A DNA stretch of 64,000 nt from DASQPR01 sp963836785. Lineage in GTDB: Bacteria > Actinomycetota > Actinomycetes > Mycobacteriales > Micromonosporaceae. The stretch spans positions 558,001 through 622,000 of the forward strand of contig CAWIKW010000005.1 of NCBI GenBank assembly GCA_963836785.1. The letters are read 5' to 3'. Below are positions 16,143-27,079 of this stretch, in pieces. The number at the start of each line of letters is the position of its first letter. Positions within the stretch are counted from its first letter, which is position 1. The translations under genes and the position numbers were made by a program. Below the pieces are notes generated by a model. It searched no databases and had not been told where the DNA came from. It was given only the letters and a program-made list of their open reading frames with translations.

Positions 16143-17336
16143 TCACGCGGGCCGTCGGGCGCCGATGACCGAGCGCATCGCGAGAAGGTCGCGGTCCGAG
16201 GCTAGGCCGGCGTGATAGAGCCGCAAGCCGATCGCGCCCGCGCTCAGCGCCGCTTGACCCCGATCGCTCAACGTGTACGGATCGCCGCCCAGCCCTTCGA
16301 CGGCGAGCAGATTCGCATGGACCGGGATCCCCGCCGCGAGCGACGCCGCCACCGGGCGGTGGTCCGTCCAGCAGTTGACGACCAGTGCATCGGCAGTCGG
16401 ACGTGTCGGGTCGTCGTCGCCGTGGAGGCCCGACACGTCGACACCGGTGAACGCCGTCGTCACCTCCGGATCCGGGGTGGCGTGCAAGGCGATCCGCCAT
16501 TCCGGTCGCCGGTCGCGGATGCGGCCGATCACGGCGGCGCGGAACCGGTCGGCCGCCGCGGCGCGGACGCGCGCCACGACAGGCGTCTGCTCACCGAGCA
16601 CACGGTGGCTTGTGGCGTCGACCGTCTCCGCTCCGCGAAGGGGGCCGTCGAGTCCGCGCCGTACGTCTCGGCGCAGCCGATCGACGTCGACGCCGGCCGA
16701 GGTGAACGAAGCGAAGCAGGCGGCGCAGAAACACAGCGACAGCAGATATCGCATCGACTCGGAACGGGGCAGCGTCGCTTTGTCGTGGGCGCACATGTGG
16801 TCGACGCCGTACCAGCCGCACGCTTCCAGTTCGACTCCGTCGATCCCGTCGACGTCGGCGACCTCATCGGCGACCGTGGTGGCGTAGGACACGACCTCGT
16901 CGTACGCCGGGCAGAGTGCCCACGGATACCGGTCGCCATAGGCGTTGACGACAGCGAAGCGTTGATCGTCGCCGGGACGGTCGACGTGGTTGAGCACCAC
17001 CCAGGCATGCACACCGAGACCGTTGGCTCGCAATGCCTCCGCCGCGTCGACGAACGAGTCATCGGCCGCTGTCAACGCGATCGGTGCGTCACGCCATCGC
17101 GACTCATCCAACGGAACGTACGCCGCCGTCCGCTCGGCCGTGACGAACCGATGACGCGGATGGCGCGGGGTCACGGCGCGGGTCGCGTGATACACGGCCG
17201 CGAGCGTCACCTCGTTCAAACCGAGTGCCGCCAAACGTTCCGCCGCGCGCGGGTCGCCGGCCACGTCCCACGGATATGCGTAGGCCGCGATCGTCGCGTC
17301 GCGGTGAGCTGTGTCGCGGTGAGCCGTGTCGGCCAT
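16143..17336 (-). CDS. Uncharacterised protein of the glucarate operon (alanine-rich, TIM-barrel-like)
   Basis: I do not recognise a named family for this 397-residue protein. The start ATG 17336 overlaps the GudD stop by one base (TGATG). Residues 3-13 hold a small duplication (AHRDTAHRD) from a 15-base DNA repeat. The body alternates strands and helices: GLNEVTLAAVYHA, GLGVHAWVVLNHVD, GIDGVELEACGWYGVDH, RIALHATPDPEV and IPVHANLLAVEGLG. That suggests a barrel of the glycoside-hydrolase type, with a Cys/His-containing middle (CAHDK, CFCAACF). There is no signal peptide or membrane segment. Its place between gudD and kdgD suggests use of a sugar or sugar-acid substrate. Confidence 0.8.
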   Translation of the reverse strand: MADTAHRDTAHRDATIAAYAYPWDVAGDPRAAERLAALGLNEVTLAAVYHATRAVTPRHPRHRFVTAERTAAYVPLDESRWRDAPIALTAADDSFVDAAEALRANGLGVHAWVVLNHVDRPGDDQRFAVVNAYGDRYPWALCPAYDEVVSYATTVADEVADVDGIDGVELEACGWYGVDHMCAHDKATLPRSESMRYLLSLCFCAACFASFTSAGVDVDRLRRDVRRGLDGPLRGAETVDATSHRVLGEQTPVVARVRAAAADRFRAAVIGRIRDRRPEWRIALHATPDPEVTTAFTGVDVSGLHGDDDPTRPTADALVVNCWTDHRPVAASLAAGIPVHANLLAVEGLGGDPYTLSDRGQAALSAGAIGLRLYHAGLASDRDLLAMRSVIGARRPA

Positions 17337-18622
17337 CAGAATCGGGGTCTCGCGCCGGTCCAGTCCGGTGCGATGGCCCGCATCGGCGTGACGTCGTCCC
17401 GCCGCCGGATGCCACAGCGTAGGTACTGCTCGTGCAGTCGGCCGAGCGCATCCTCGTCCAGGGTGACGCCGAGGCCGGGTCCGACCGGTACGGCCACCTC
17501 ACCGTCGCGGATCACCACCGAACCCGGCTCGATGACGTCCTCGACCTGCCAGGGCGAGTGGGTGTCACAGGCGTACGTGAGCAGCGGCGTGGCCGCGGCG
17601 AGATGCGTCATGGCGGCCAGGCTGATGCCGAGATGGGTGTTCGAGTGCATCGACAGGCCTAGTCCGAACGTCTCGCAGACGGCGGCGAGGTCGAGCGAGG
17701 CGCGAAAGCCGCCCCAGAAGTGGTGATCGGACAGGATGATGCGTACGGCATCGGCGGCGACCGCGGTCGGGACGTCAGCGAACGTCGTCACGCACATGTT
17801 GGTGGCTAACGGGATCGGCGTTTGCGCGGCGACCGATGCCATGCCCGCGATGCCGTCGGTCGGATCCTCCAGGTATTCGAGGACACCGTCGAGGCGCTCC
17901 GCGACGGCGAGACTCGTCGGCACGGTCCAGTTGGCATTCGGGTCGATGCGCAGCGGATGGTCCGGAAACTCGGCCCGCAGCGCCTCGATGGCCGCGATCT
18001 CCTCGTCGGGTGGGAAGACGCCGCCCTTCAGTTTCAGCGAGCGGAAACCGTACGTCTCGACGAGGCGGCGGGCCTGCGCGACGATCCCCGCCGGGTCGAG
18101 CGCGGCTCCGAATTGGTCGGCGTCGGCGCCCGGATGCCCCGCCCACTTGTAGAACAGGTAGGCGCTGAACGGTACGGCCGGCCGGACGGCACCGCCGAGT
18201 AGATCGCACACCCGGCGACCGGTGGCCTTGCCTTGGATGTCGAACAGCGCGACCTCGAACGCGGCCACGGTCGCCGCGACCGCCTTGGCCACGCTGGCGT
18301 CACCGATCAATTCGGTCGGCGTATCGGCCTCGACACCGGCGAGCGCGGCGGAGACGCGACGGGTCAGTCCATGGATGTCGAAGACGTCCAGTCCGGTCAG
18401 TACGGGAATCACCCGGCGCAGCCGATCGAGCGTCGGATCGTCGCCGTACGCCTCGGCGAGGCCGGTGATGCCCGCGTCCGTGTGCACCTGGACAACGGCC
18501 CGCAGGGCGTACGGCTGGTGTACGCCGACCGAATTCAGCAACGGCGGGTCGACGACCGCGATCGGTGTGACGGTTGCGCCGACGACGTACAGGCCGTGCT
18601 CGCCGGCGGTCGATCCGATCAT
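17336..18622 (-). CDS. gudD: Glucarate dehydratase (enolase superfamily)
   Basis: This 428-residue enzyme dehydrates D-glucarate (often also L-idarate) to 5-dehydro-4-deoxyglucarate. It shows the family's KxK base (SLKLKGG), metal-ligand regions RIDPNANW and EYLEDPTDG, the ATNMCVTTF segment, and the diagnostic DHHFWGG and LSMHSNTHLGIS motifs. The start is ATG 18622; the ribosome site is weak. It heads a leftward operon with an unknown gene and KdgD. Together these take glucarate to 2-oxoglutarate semialdehyde. A semialdehyde dehydrogenase and a transporter are not in the window. Confidence 0.92.
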   Translation of the reverse strand: MIGSTAGEHGLYVVGATVTPIAVVDPPLLNSVGVHQPYALRAVVQVHTDAGITGLAEAYGDDPTLDRLRRVIPVLTGLDVFDIHGLTRRVSAALAGVEADTPTELIGDASVAKAVAATVAAFEVALFDIQGKATGRRVCDLLGGAVRPAVPFSAYLFYKWAGHPGADADQFGAALDPAGIVAQARRLVETYGFRSLKLKGGVFPPDEEIAAIEALRAEFPDHPLRIDPNANWTVPTSLAVAERLDGVLEYLEDPTDGIAGMASVAAQTPIPLATNMCVTTFADVPTAVAADAVRIILSDHHFWGGFRASLDLAAVCETFGLGLSMHSNTHLGISLAAMTHLAAATPLLTYACDTHSPWQVEDVIEPGSVVIRDGEVAVPVGPGLGVTLDEDALGRLHEQYLRCGIRRRDDVTPMRAIAPDWTGARPRF

Positions 18623-18658
18623 CGGCTCAGTATCTACGGCACCGACCGCGCCGCGTTC

Positions 18659-18721
18659 GGTGGGTCGGCCGACGCCACCGGTGGGCCGGAAGACGTCGCC
18701 GGTGGGCCGGCCGACGCCACA
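18659..18721. repeat. 21-bp tandem repeat, three imperfect copies
   Basis: GGTGGGTCGGCCGACGCCACC (18659), GGTGGGCCGGAAGACGTCGCC (18680) and GGTGGGCCGGCCGACGCCACA (18701) stand head to tail. They fill most of the gap between the TrpB-like gene and the glucarate operon. No gene is predicted across them, although they are a multiple of three in length. Confidence 0.75.
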
Positions 18722-18746
18722 TCTGGCGTCGACCGACCCGGACCGA

Positions 18747-20126
18747 TTAGGCCGACGCCGGCACGCGGGGAAGGTCGGCGACGAACTCGCTCAACTGCTC
18801 ACTCGTCAACTCGTGATCGACGAGTTCGCCGGCCAAATATGCACCGTAGGCGGCGAGATCGAGGTGTCCGTGGCCACAGAGTGCGGTCAGGATGACCTTC
18901 GACTCGCCGGTTTCCTTGCACCGCAACGCTTCCTCGATACACGCCGCGAGGGCGTGCGTCGGCTCGGGCGCGGGAATGATGCCTTCCGTACGCGCGAATT
19001 GGATCCCCGCCTCGAAGCATTCGCGTTGGGTCTTCGCCACCGCCTCGATCAGGCCGGACTCGTAGATGTGCGAGACCAGCGGCGACATGCCGTGGTAGCG
19101 CAGCCCGCCGGCGTGGATCGGGTCGGGGACGAAATCGTGACCGAGCGTATGCATCTTCATGAGCGGCGTCATGCCGGCCGTGTCACCGAAGTCGTACGCG
19201 TACTTGCCTTTCGTCAGCGACGGACAACTTGCCGGCTCGACGGCTCGGATCGTGACGTCCATCCGACCGTCCAACTTTTCGCGCAGGAACGGGAAAGCGA
19301 GACCGGCGAAGTTCGATCCGCCGCCCGTACAGCCGACGATCAGGTCCGGCGCCATGCCGACCTGGGCGAACTGGGCCAGCGCCTCCTGCCCGATCACGGT
19401 CTGATGCAGCAGGACGTGGTTCAGCACACTGCCCAACGCGTAGTTCGTGGTCGGATCCTGCGCCGCGACCTCGACCGCCTCGGAGATGGCGATGCCGAGG
19501 CTGCCCGGCGAGTCCGGGTGCTGGGCGAGAATCGCCCGCCCGGCCGCGGTCAACGTCGACGGCGAAGGGTGGATCGTGCCGCCGAACGTCTCGATCATGA
19601 TCTTCCGGTACGGCTTCTGGTCGTAGGACGCACGTACCTGCCAGATTTCCGCGTCCAGACCGAACTGCGCACAGGCGAACGCGAGCGCGGTGCCCCACTG
19701 GCCGGCGCCGGTCTCGGTGGTGAGCCGCCGGATGCCGGCCTGCGCGTTGTAGTACGCCTGCGCCACGGCAGTGTTCGGCTTGTGCGAGCCGGCCGGTGAG
19801 ACGCCTTCGTACTTGTAGAAGATCTTGGCCGGAGTCCCGAGCGCCTTCTCCAGGCGGTGCGCCCGATATAGCGGCGATGGCCGCCACAACCGGTAGACGT
19901 CGAGCACCTCGTCCGGGATGTCGATGTAGCGATCGGTGGACACCTCTTGCAGGATCAACGCCATCGGGAACAGCGGCGCGAGGTCGTCCGGTCCGACCGG
20001 CTGCAGCGTGCCCGGGTGCAGCACTGGCGGTGGCGGCGTGGGCAGGTCGGCGAGGATGTTGTACCACTGCCGCGGGATCTCGGACTCGGCGAGCAGGATC
20101 TTGGTGGCTTCGTCAGCTGCGGTCAT
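18747..20126 (-). CDS. TrpB2-type tryptophan synthase beta-like protein
   Basis: This 459-residue PLP enzyme belongs to the long TrpB2 branch. The PLP lysine is in SPAGSHKPNTA, followed by TETGAGQWGTALAFA and the phosphate-binding VGCTGGGSNF. The N-terminal extension (residues 1-80) and the length distinguish it from the usual ~400-residue TrpB. TrpB2 proteins make tryptophan from serine and indole, often without a TrpA partner. No trp genes lie nearby. The start is ATG 20126. It is transcribed away from the methyltransferase gene. Confidence 0.88.
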   Translation of the reverse strand: MTAADEATKILLAESEIPRQWYNILADLPTPPPPVLHPGTLQPVGPDDLAPLFPMALILQEVSTDRYIDIPDEVLDVYRLWRPSPLYRAHRLEKALGTPAKIFYKYEGVSPAGSHKPNTAVAQAYYNAQAGIRRLTTETGAGQWGTALAFACAQFGLDAEIWQVRASYDQKPYRKIMIETFGGTIHPSPSTLTAAGRAILAQHPDSPGSLGIAISEAVEVAAQDPTTNYALGSVLNHVLLHQTVIGQEALAQFAQVGMAPDLIVGCTGGGSNFAGLAFPFLREKLDGRMDVTIRAVEPASCPSLTKGKYAYDFGDTAGMTPLMKMHTLGHDFVPDPIHAGGLRYHGMSPLVSHIYESGLIEAVAKTQRECFEAGIQFARTEGIIPAPEPTHALAACIEEALRCKETGESKVILTALCGHGHLDLAAYGAYLAGELVDHELTSEQLSEFVADLPRVPASA

Positions 20127-20288
20127 TCCGTCAACCTAGCCCGATCGGCACGACGCCGGCAGATCCGGTTGGGTCGGTTCGCGGCTCATGGGGTGGCCGG
20201 CTCGTGACCGGTCGGCGACGCCGGCGGCCCGCGTTGGCGGCTACGTCAGCGGGCAACGCACGCGGCCGTTCTTGTGCTATTGGTCAGT

Positions 20289-20306
20289 CCGTAATACGGT
20301 TTGCTG
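20289..20306 (+). promoter_or_regulatory. Palindrome and candidate operator copy 3 before the methyltransferase
   Basis: CCGTAATACGG (20289-20299) is a perfect inverted repeat around one central base. It continues as TTTGCTG. The string GTAATACGGTTTGCTG (20291-20306) matches the Rieske-promoter site at 6008-6023 at 14 of 16 positions. It ends 20 bases before the GTG start, where a promoter operator is expected. Confidence 0.45.
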
Positions 20307-20325
20307 GCTACGAGAGGGGAGCGAT

Positions 20326-20985
20326 GTGACCGCCTACTGGACCGATCCCACCACCGCGACCGAATGGGCCAAGCGCGACGGGCAGCGTGAGCTTCTAGCC
20401 ACGGCACGGACGATCGCCACCGAAATCGTCGCCGGCGATCACGATGGCGCGATCACCGTGCTCGACATCGGCAGCGGTCCCGGCGACTTCCTCGGTCACT
20501 TCCTGGAACGGTTTCCGGACGCGCGAGGGATCTGGAGCGATATTTCACCCACCATGGCCGACATGGCCCGTCCGCGTTTGGCCGACTACGCCGATCGCAT
20601 CACGTATCGCATCGCGGACATGGGCGACTTCGACACCCTGCCCGCCGCGGTTGACGTCATCACGACATCTCGCGCGGTCCACCACCTGGACCGCGAGGGA
20701 CTGCGCGCGTTCTACCGCGCGGCGGCAGCACATCTTGCGCCCGGCGGATGGCTCATCAACCTGGATCATGTCGGCGCGACGGGGGAGTGGGACGCACGGC
20801 TGCGAGCGGCTCGGAAGCGTCTCGTGCCGCGGGCCGGCGAACAGACGCCCCATCACCACAACTATCCGTTGACCAGCGTCGCCGATCACATGGAGGCGTT
20901 GGCCGACGCCGGCTTGACCGATGTCGACATCCCGTGGCGCGCCTACATCACGTGCTTGTTCATGGCGCGCCGGGCCGACGTCTGA
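20326..20985 (+). CDS. SAM-dependent methyltransferase, class I
   Basis: This 219-residue methyltransferase has a Rossmann-like motif I in VLDIGSGPGDFLGHF, the acidic end of strand 2 in ARGIWSDIS, and a post-I segment LINLDHVG after LAPGGW. GTG 20326 is chosen because GAGAGGGGAG lies just upstream, while longer frames run through the promoter region. It is transcribed toward the PaaX-type regulator, which reads the other way. The substrate is unknown. The shared upstream motif hints at common control with the aromatic island. Confidence 0.85.
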   Translation: MTAYWTDPTTATEWAKRDGQRELLATARTIATEIVAGDHDGAITVLDIGSGPGDFLGHFLERFPDARGIWSDISPTMADMARPRLADYADRITYRIADMGDFDTLPAAVDVITTSRAVHHLDREGLRAFYRAAAAHLAPGGWLINLDHVGATGEWDARLRAARKRLVPRAGEQTPHHHNYPLTSVADHMEALADAGLTDVDIPWRAYITCLFMARRADV

Positions 20986-21022
20986 CGAGACGAAACCCGC
21001 CGCATCTGTGGCGTCGCGCGAC

Positions 21023-21988
21023 CTACGGTGTGTCGCGGCATAACAAACGCCAGTAGTCCTGCGCGTGGCGATGCCACCGGTCGTGGCAATGGTGGAAAGT
21101 GGCCGCGGCGGCCGGTCCGGGCCACTCATGATCGAGCAACTCCAGTGGTAGCGCCGGGTCGGCGAACGGGAAATGTCGCCATGCCTGCACCAGCTCGACC
21201 TGGGCGGCAAACACCGCGGGGCCGCCGACCGGCGAGCGTCCGGAAAAGTCAGCAATAAAGCCGTGGTACGCCGCTTCGACCGCCTGCAGCTGCCAGGCCG
21301 ATCGTACGACGTGCAACGGATCGCCGATGCCGGCCGACGGGCCGACCCACGACATCGCACTGTGGCTGATGTCCAGATCGGCAATGATTTTCATGACCTC
21401 ACCCACCGCTGACTCGTCCGGGGAGACCCAAAGACCGGGCGCCGGGGAGCCGAGACCGGCCCAGGTGAGACGCGTGCGCAGCTGATGCCGGAGTTGGCGC
21501 TGGGTCTCGGGGATCGTGACCGCGACCACGAGCCAATTGCCGTTCCAACGGTGTTGGGTGCGCATGAAGCCGTAGATCCGGGCCGCGCCGTCGTGCAACA
21601 GACGTCGGCCACCATCGGACAGCGTCCACCGGGTCCGCCGTCCGATCCGCTCGCCATCGAGCAGCCCCTCGGCCGCGGCCCGAGCGATCGCCTGGCGGGC
21701 CGCCTTCTCCTCGATGCCGAGCGTCCCCAGAGCCGCCACGATCGACGCGGTCCAGACGGCCGTCTGCCCGGGCAGCACAAATTCGCCAAGGATCGTCATA
21801 AGCAGCGACCGTGCGGTCGTCGCGCCGGCGGTACGGCGGCGGTTCGACCCGCCGTCGTAACCTGACTCGGCGGCGTCGTGTTCCTCGGCCGGCCAGTCCC
21901 GGACAGGCGCCTCTCCGGTCGACGCGACGCCGTCGTTCACCTTCTCGCCCCTCCCGCTCACTGACTCCCGGTCGTCACCAATGGCCAC
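21023..21988 (-). CDS. paaX: PaaX-family transcriptional regulator
   Basis: This 321-residue regulator of the PaaX family represses phenylacetyl-CoA genes in other bacteria. The N-terminal winged helix is visible in ARSLLMTILGEFVLPGQ, ALGTLGIEEKAARQAIARAA and RIGRRTRWTLSDGGRRLL. The C-terminal PaaX domain holds APGLWVSPDE and the late FPFADPALPLELL segment. About 60 hydrophilic residues precede the DNA-binding domain, so a later start is possible. It is divergent from the box operon, and acyl-CoA-responsive control of boxC is the natural inference. TGATTC at 22125-22130 in the shared gap resembles the core of known PaaX sites. Confidence 0.88.
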   Translation of the reverse strand: MAIGDDRESVSGRGEKVNDGVASTGEAPVRDWPAEEHDAAESGYDGGSNRRRTAGATTARSLLMTILGEFVLPGQTAVWTASIVAALGTLGIEEKAARQAIARAAAEGLLDGERIGRRTRWTLSDGGRRLLHDGAARIYGFMRTQHRWNGNWLVVAVTIPETQRQLRHQLRTRLTWAGLGSPAPGLWVSPDESAVGEVMKIIADLDISHSAMSWVGPSAGIGDPLHVVRSAWQLQAVEAAYHGFIADFSGRSPVGGPAVFAAQVELVQAWRHFPFADPALPLELLDHEWPGPAAAATFHHCHDRWHRHAQDYWRLLCRDTP

Positions 21989-22204
21989 GCCGATGTTCCT
22001 CGCGCGCCGATCGTTACGCGCCGGACCGCGACATCCCTGGTACGGAATCGTCGAAGTTGCCGCCGGTCCCGATGCCGTCGTTCTTGATACATGTTCATCA
22101 CGCGATCGCGATCAATTGTAGAATGATTCCGCGTCGTCGCGGCGCCGATACGAGGCGACATCTGTGGCGATCCGGCGAAAGATCCCTCGATTGTCTACGC
22201 GGTC

Positions 22205-22232
22205 TTGACGGATGACAGGCAATCTGTAGAAC
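22205..22232 (+). promoter_or_regulatory. Putative promoter of the box operon
   Basis: TTGACG (22205-22210) and TAGAAC (22227-22232) are spaced by 16 bases and could serve as -35 and -10. The boxC ribosome site AGGAGGAC follows at 22257. The string TGTAGAA occurs at the -10 here and again near 22119, close to TGATTC, possibly as part of a regulator site. Confidence 0.4.
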
Positions 22233-22268
22233 ATGGTAACGGTGCTTCCACCGGCAGGAGGACAGCCG

Positions 22269-24018
22269 ATGACCAGTCTCGCCACGCACGGATCGTCCAC
22301 GAATCCGGGGCCGGCCGTGAATCCGGAGCAGCTGGAGGTCGATCCGGCTGTGGCCCCCGCCCACGTCGAGTTTCGGGCCGCCCCGGATACGTACCGTCAT
22401 TGGCGTCTTGATGTCGACGGCGAGATCGCGACGCTGGCGATGGACGTCGACGAGGGCGCTGGTCTCGTCCCCGGATACGAGCTGAAGCTGAACTCCTATG
22501 ACCTCGGCGTCGACATCGAGCTTTACGACGCGGTGCAGCGGCTCCGATTCGAGCACCCCGAAGTGCGCACGGTGGTTGTGACAAGCGCCAAGGACAAGAC
22601 GTTCTGCGCGGGCGCGAACATCCGGATGCTGGCGGCGTCGGCACACTCGTGGAAGGTGAACTTCTGCAAGTTCACCAATGAGACCCGCAACGGTATGGAG
22701 GATGCGAGCGCGCGTTCGGGCCAGACTTACCTGGCCGCGCTGAACGGCACGGCGTCCGGCGGTGGCTATGAGCTTGCGTTGGCCTGCGACCACATCATGC
22801 TGATCGACGATCGGTCCTCAGCGGTTTCGTTGCCCGAGCTGCCGCTGCTCGGCGTGTTGCCGGGCACCGGGGGTCTGACCCGCGTCGTCGACAAGCGACA
22901 CGTACGCCGCGACCGAGCCGACTACTTCTCGACAAAGTCGGAGGGCCTGGTCGGCAAGAAGGCCGCCGACTGGAATCTCGTCGACGAGGCGGTGCCGCGC
23001 GCGAAATGGGCCGACGCCGTACGGGATCGGGCGGCCGACCTCGCCCGCCGGTCGTCGCGACCCGTTGGTGTGACCGGGATCGCGCTCACACCGTTGGACA
23101 AGACCCGGGACGCCGACGAGATTGGCTACCGCTATGTGACGGCCGACACTCGACCGCCGGTCCGGCACCGTCGACATCACCATTCGCGGGCCGCTCGCGG
23201 ATGCGCCGTCGGACGTCGCGGGCGTCCACGATCAGGGCGCTGATTTCTGGACCCTCGCGATGACCCGGGAACTCGATGACTTGATTCTCGACCTGCGTAC
23301 GAACGAGACCGAGCTCGGCACCTGGGTGTTCCGTACGGCCGGCGACGTCGACCGGGTCCTCGCCTACGACGCCTTATTGCTGGACAACGCGGACGACTGG
23401 CTGGTCAACGAGATCGTGCTCTACCTGAAGCGCACGCTCAAGCGCCTCGACGTGACGAGCCGCAGCCTGATTGCACTGATCGAACCGGGCAGTTGCTTTG
23501 CCGGCTCGCTACTGGAGATCGCCCTCGCCGCCGATCGGTCGTTCCAACTCTTCGGCGTCTTCGAGGAGGTCGACCCGGACGCGACACCGGCGGTCATCGT
23601 TGTCGGCGCGATGAACGCCGGCCCGCTGCCGATGGGCAACGACCTGACGCGGTTGGCCACCCGCTTTTACGGCGATGACGCGGCGCTGACCGCGGTCGGC
23701 GACCGGATCGGCGACCGGTTGGCAGCCGACGACGCCGAGGGCCTCGGACTTGTGACGTTTGCGCCCGATGACATCGACTGGGCCGAGGAGGTTCGGATCG
23801 CGATCGAGGAGCGGGCCAGTTTCAGCCCTGACGCGCTGACCGGACTCGAAGCGAATTACCGCTTCGCGGGACCCGAGACGATCGAAACGAAGATCTTCGG
23901 TCGGCTGTCGGCCTGGCAGAACTGGATTTTCTACCGTCCCAACGCCTCGGGCCCCGACGGGGCACTGCGCAAGTTCGGCACCGGGCAGCGGGCCGATTTC
24001 GACCGGAAGCGAGTCTGA
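22269..24018 (+). pseudogene. boxC: Benzoyl-CoA-dihydrodiol lyase gene, split by a one-base insertion
   Basis: BoxC cleaves 2,3-epoxy/dihydrodiol benzoyl-CoA to 3,4-dehydroadipyl-CoA semialdehyde and formate. The first part (from ATG 22269, with AGGAGGAC eight bases upstream) has the crotonase fold: KDKTFCAGANIRMLA and LNGTASGGGYELALACDHI. After GYRYVTAD the frame leaves the family. Skipping one base near 23148 restores LDRRSGTVDITIRGP and the rest, through TRELDDLILDLRTNETELGTW to the stop at 24018. Corrected length would be about 582 residues, normal for BoxC. The break is either a sequencing indel or a true inactivation. boxB follows after two bases. Confidence 0.85.
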
Positions 24019-24020
24019 TC

Positions 24021-25439
<1,419 letters not shown>

Positions 25440-25474
25440 ACGGGTCCACCTTCTCTGACGGGCGCGCGATTGCC

Positions 25475-27079
25475 ATGGCCGAAGTCTTCAACGCCAGCCG
25501 ATACCTGCTCGATCGGCACATCGACAACGGTGCGGGGGCGCGGCTCGCGCTGACCGGTGTCGGCGGCGACTACACGTACGCCGATCTGCACGATCGCGTA
25601 CGCCGGACGGCGGTCGCGTTGCGTGACCTCGGTCTGGAACCCGAGCAGCGGGTCCTGATCCTGATGGCCGACGGCCCGGATCTCGTCACGGTGTTCCTCG
25701 CCGCGCTGCGGATGGGCGCGATCCCGGTGCCGATATCCACCATGCTGCGGGCCGACGGCGTGGCCGAGTTGCTCGACGACTCCCGGGCTCGGCTGCTCGC
25801 CGTCAGCCCGGCGTTCGCGGAGATCGCGGCCACGGCGATCGGCGACGTCGGCACCGACTCCGAACTGCGGGGCGTGCTGACCGGCGGCGCCGGCGTCGAC
25901 TCGATCGGTGGCCTGCCCGCCTACGACATCGACGAGCTGATCGCCAGCGTCAACGAAGACGCGGACGCCGTCTACCGTACGAGCGTCGACTCCCCGGCCT
26001 TCTGGCTCTACACGTCCGGGACGACGGGCAAGCCGAAGGCCGCCATGCATCGGCACGGTGCCATCGAGGTCGTCTGCGAAACGTACGGCGCCCAGGTTCT
26101 CGGCATCCGCCCGGAGGATCGGTGCCTGTCGGCGGCGAAGATCTTCTTCGCGTACGGACTCGGAAACTCGCTGCTCTTTCCGCTCGGTGTCGGCGCCACG
26201 GCCGTACTCGAACCGATGCCGTCGCGGCCGGACACCATCGCCGCCCGGGCCACGGAATTCGGTGCCACGCTGTTCTTCGCCGGTCCGACGTTCTTCGCCA
26301 ACATGCTCCGTTCCGGCCTCCCGAGCGATGCGCTGGGTGACGTCCGGCTGGCCGCGTCGGCTGGTGAGCCGTTGCCCGCCGCGCTCTACCGGCGCTGGAC
26401 CGAGCACTTCGGGGTCGACATCCTCGACGGCATCGGGATGACCGAGATGCTGCACATCTTCCTGTCCAATCGCGAGGGCGAAGTGCGGCCGGGCACGACC
26501 GGAGTCGCCGTGCCCGGCTATGACCTACGCATCGTCGACGACCGCGGCTACGACGTGCCGGTTGGCACGCCGGGCACGCTGCTCGTGCGCGGGGACTCGA
26601 CCGCGGTCGGCTACTGGTCGCGCTATGACGCGAGTCGGCAGGTGTTCCAAGGCGACTGGCTGCGCACCGGCGATACCTATGTCGAGGACGCCGACGGCTT
26701 CTTCACGTGTCTCGGCCGCAGCAACGACATGCTCAAGGCCGGTGGCATGTGGGTGTCACCGGCCGAGGTCGAGGAGCGGTTGCTCGCCCACGACGCGGTC
26801 GCCTCGGCGGTGGTGGTCGGTGCGCTCGACACCGACGGGCTGGAGAAACCGGTCGCGTACGTGCAACTGCACGGCACCGTCGCGGCGACGGAGAGCGAAC
26901 TCATCGACTTCTGCCGGGCCGGCCTGCCCTCGTTCAAGCGTCCGCGCCTAGTGGTTTTCGTCGAGTCGTATCCGACGACCGCGACCGGGAAGATTCGCCG
27001 GGTCGAGTTGCGCGCGCTGGCGACCGCTGCGCTCATCGACGCGGCGACGGGTCAGGGTGAGACGGCGGCGACGGTCTGA
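25475..27079 (+). CDS. Benzoate-CoA ligase (AMP-forming)
   Basis: This 534-residue acyl-CoA synthetase activates benzoate (or a hydroxybenzoate) with ATP and CoA to feed BoxB. The AMP-binding P-loop is WLYTSGTTGKPKAAMH. The adenine motif is DGIGMTEMLHIF, the GDWLRTGDTY motif follows, and the C-terminal catalytic lysine is in TATGKIRR. The sequence NASRYLLDRHIDNG near the N-terminus is typical of benzoate-CoA ligases. ATG 25475 fits the family start. An in-frame GTG at 25436 overlapping the boxB stop (GTGA) would add 13 residues and suggests coupling. The next gene overlaps its stop by one base. Confidence 0.92.
   Translation: MAEVFNASRYLLDRHIDNGAGARLALTGVGGDYTYADLHDRVRRTAVALRDLGLEPEQRVLILMADGPDLVTVFLAALRMGAIPVPISTMLRADGVAELLDDSRARLLAVSPAFAEIAATAIGDVGTDSELRGVLTGGAGVDSIGGLPAYDIDELIASVNEDADAVYRTSVDSPAFWLYTSGTTGKPKAAMHRHGAIEVVCETYGAQVLGIRPEDRCLSAAKIFFAYGLGNSLLFPLGVGATAVLEPMPSRPDTIAARATEFGATLFFAGPTFFANMLRSGLPSDALGDVRLAASAGEPLPAALYRRWTEHFGVDILDGIGMTEMLHIFLSNREGEVRPGTTGVAVPGYDLRIVDDRGYDVPVGTPGTLLVRGDSTAVGYWSRYDASRQVFQGDWLRTGDTYVEDADGFFTCLGRSNDMLKAGGMWVSPAEVEERLLAHDAVASAVVVGALDTDGLEKPVAYVQLHGTVAATESELIDFCRAGLPSFKRPRLVVFVESYPTTATGKIRRVELRALATAALIDAATGQGETAATV

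Noticed and set aside
23260..24018. Second half of boxC as an independent gene
   Set aside because: The sequence continues the BoxC family exactly once one base is skipped, and no ribosome site precedes the internal ATG.
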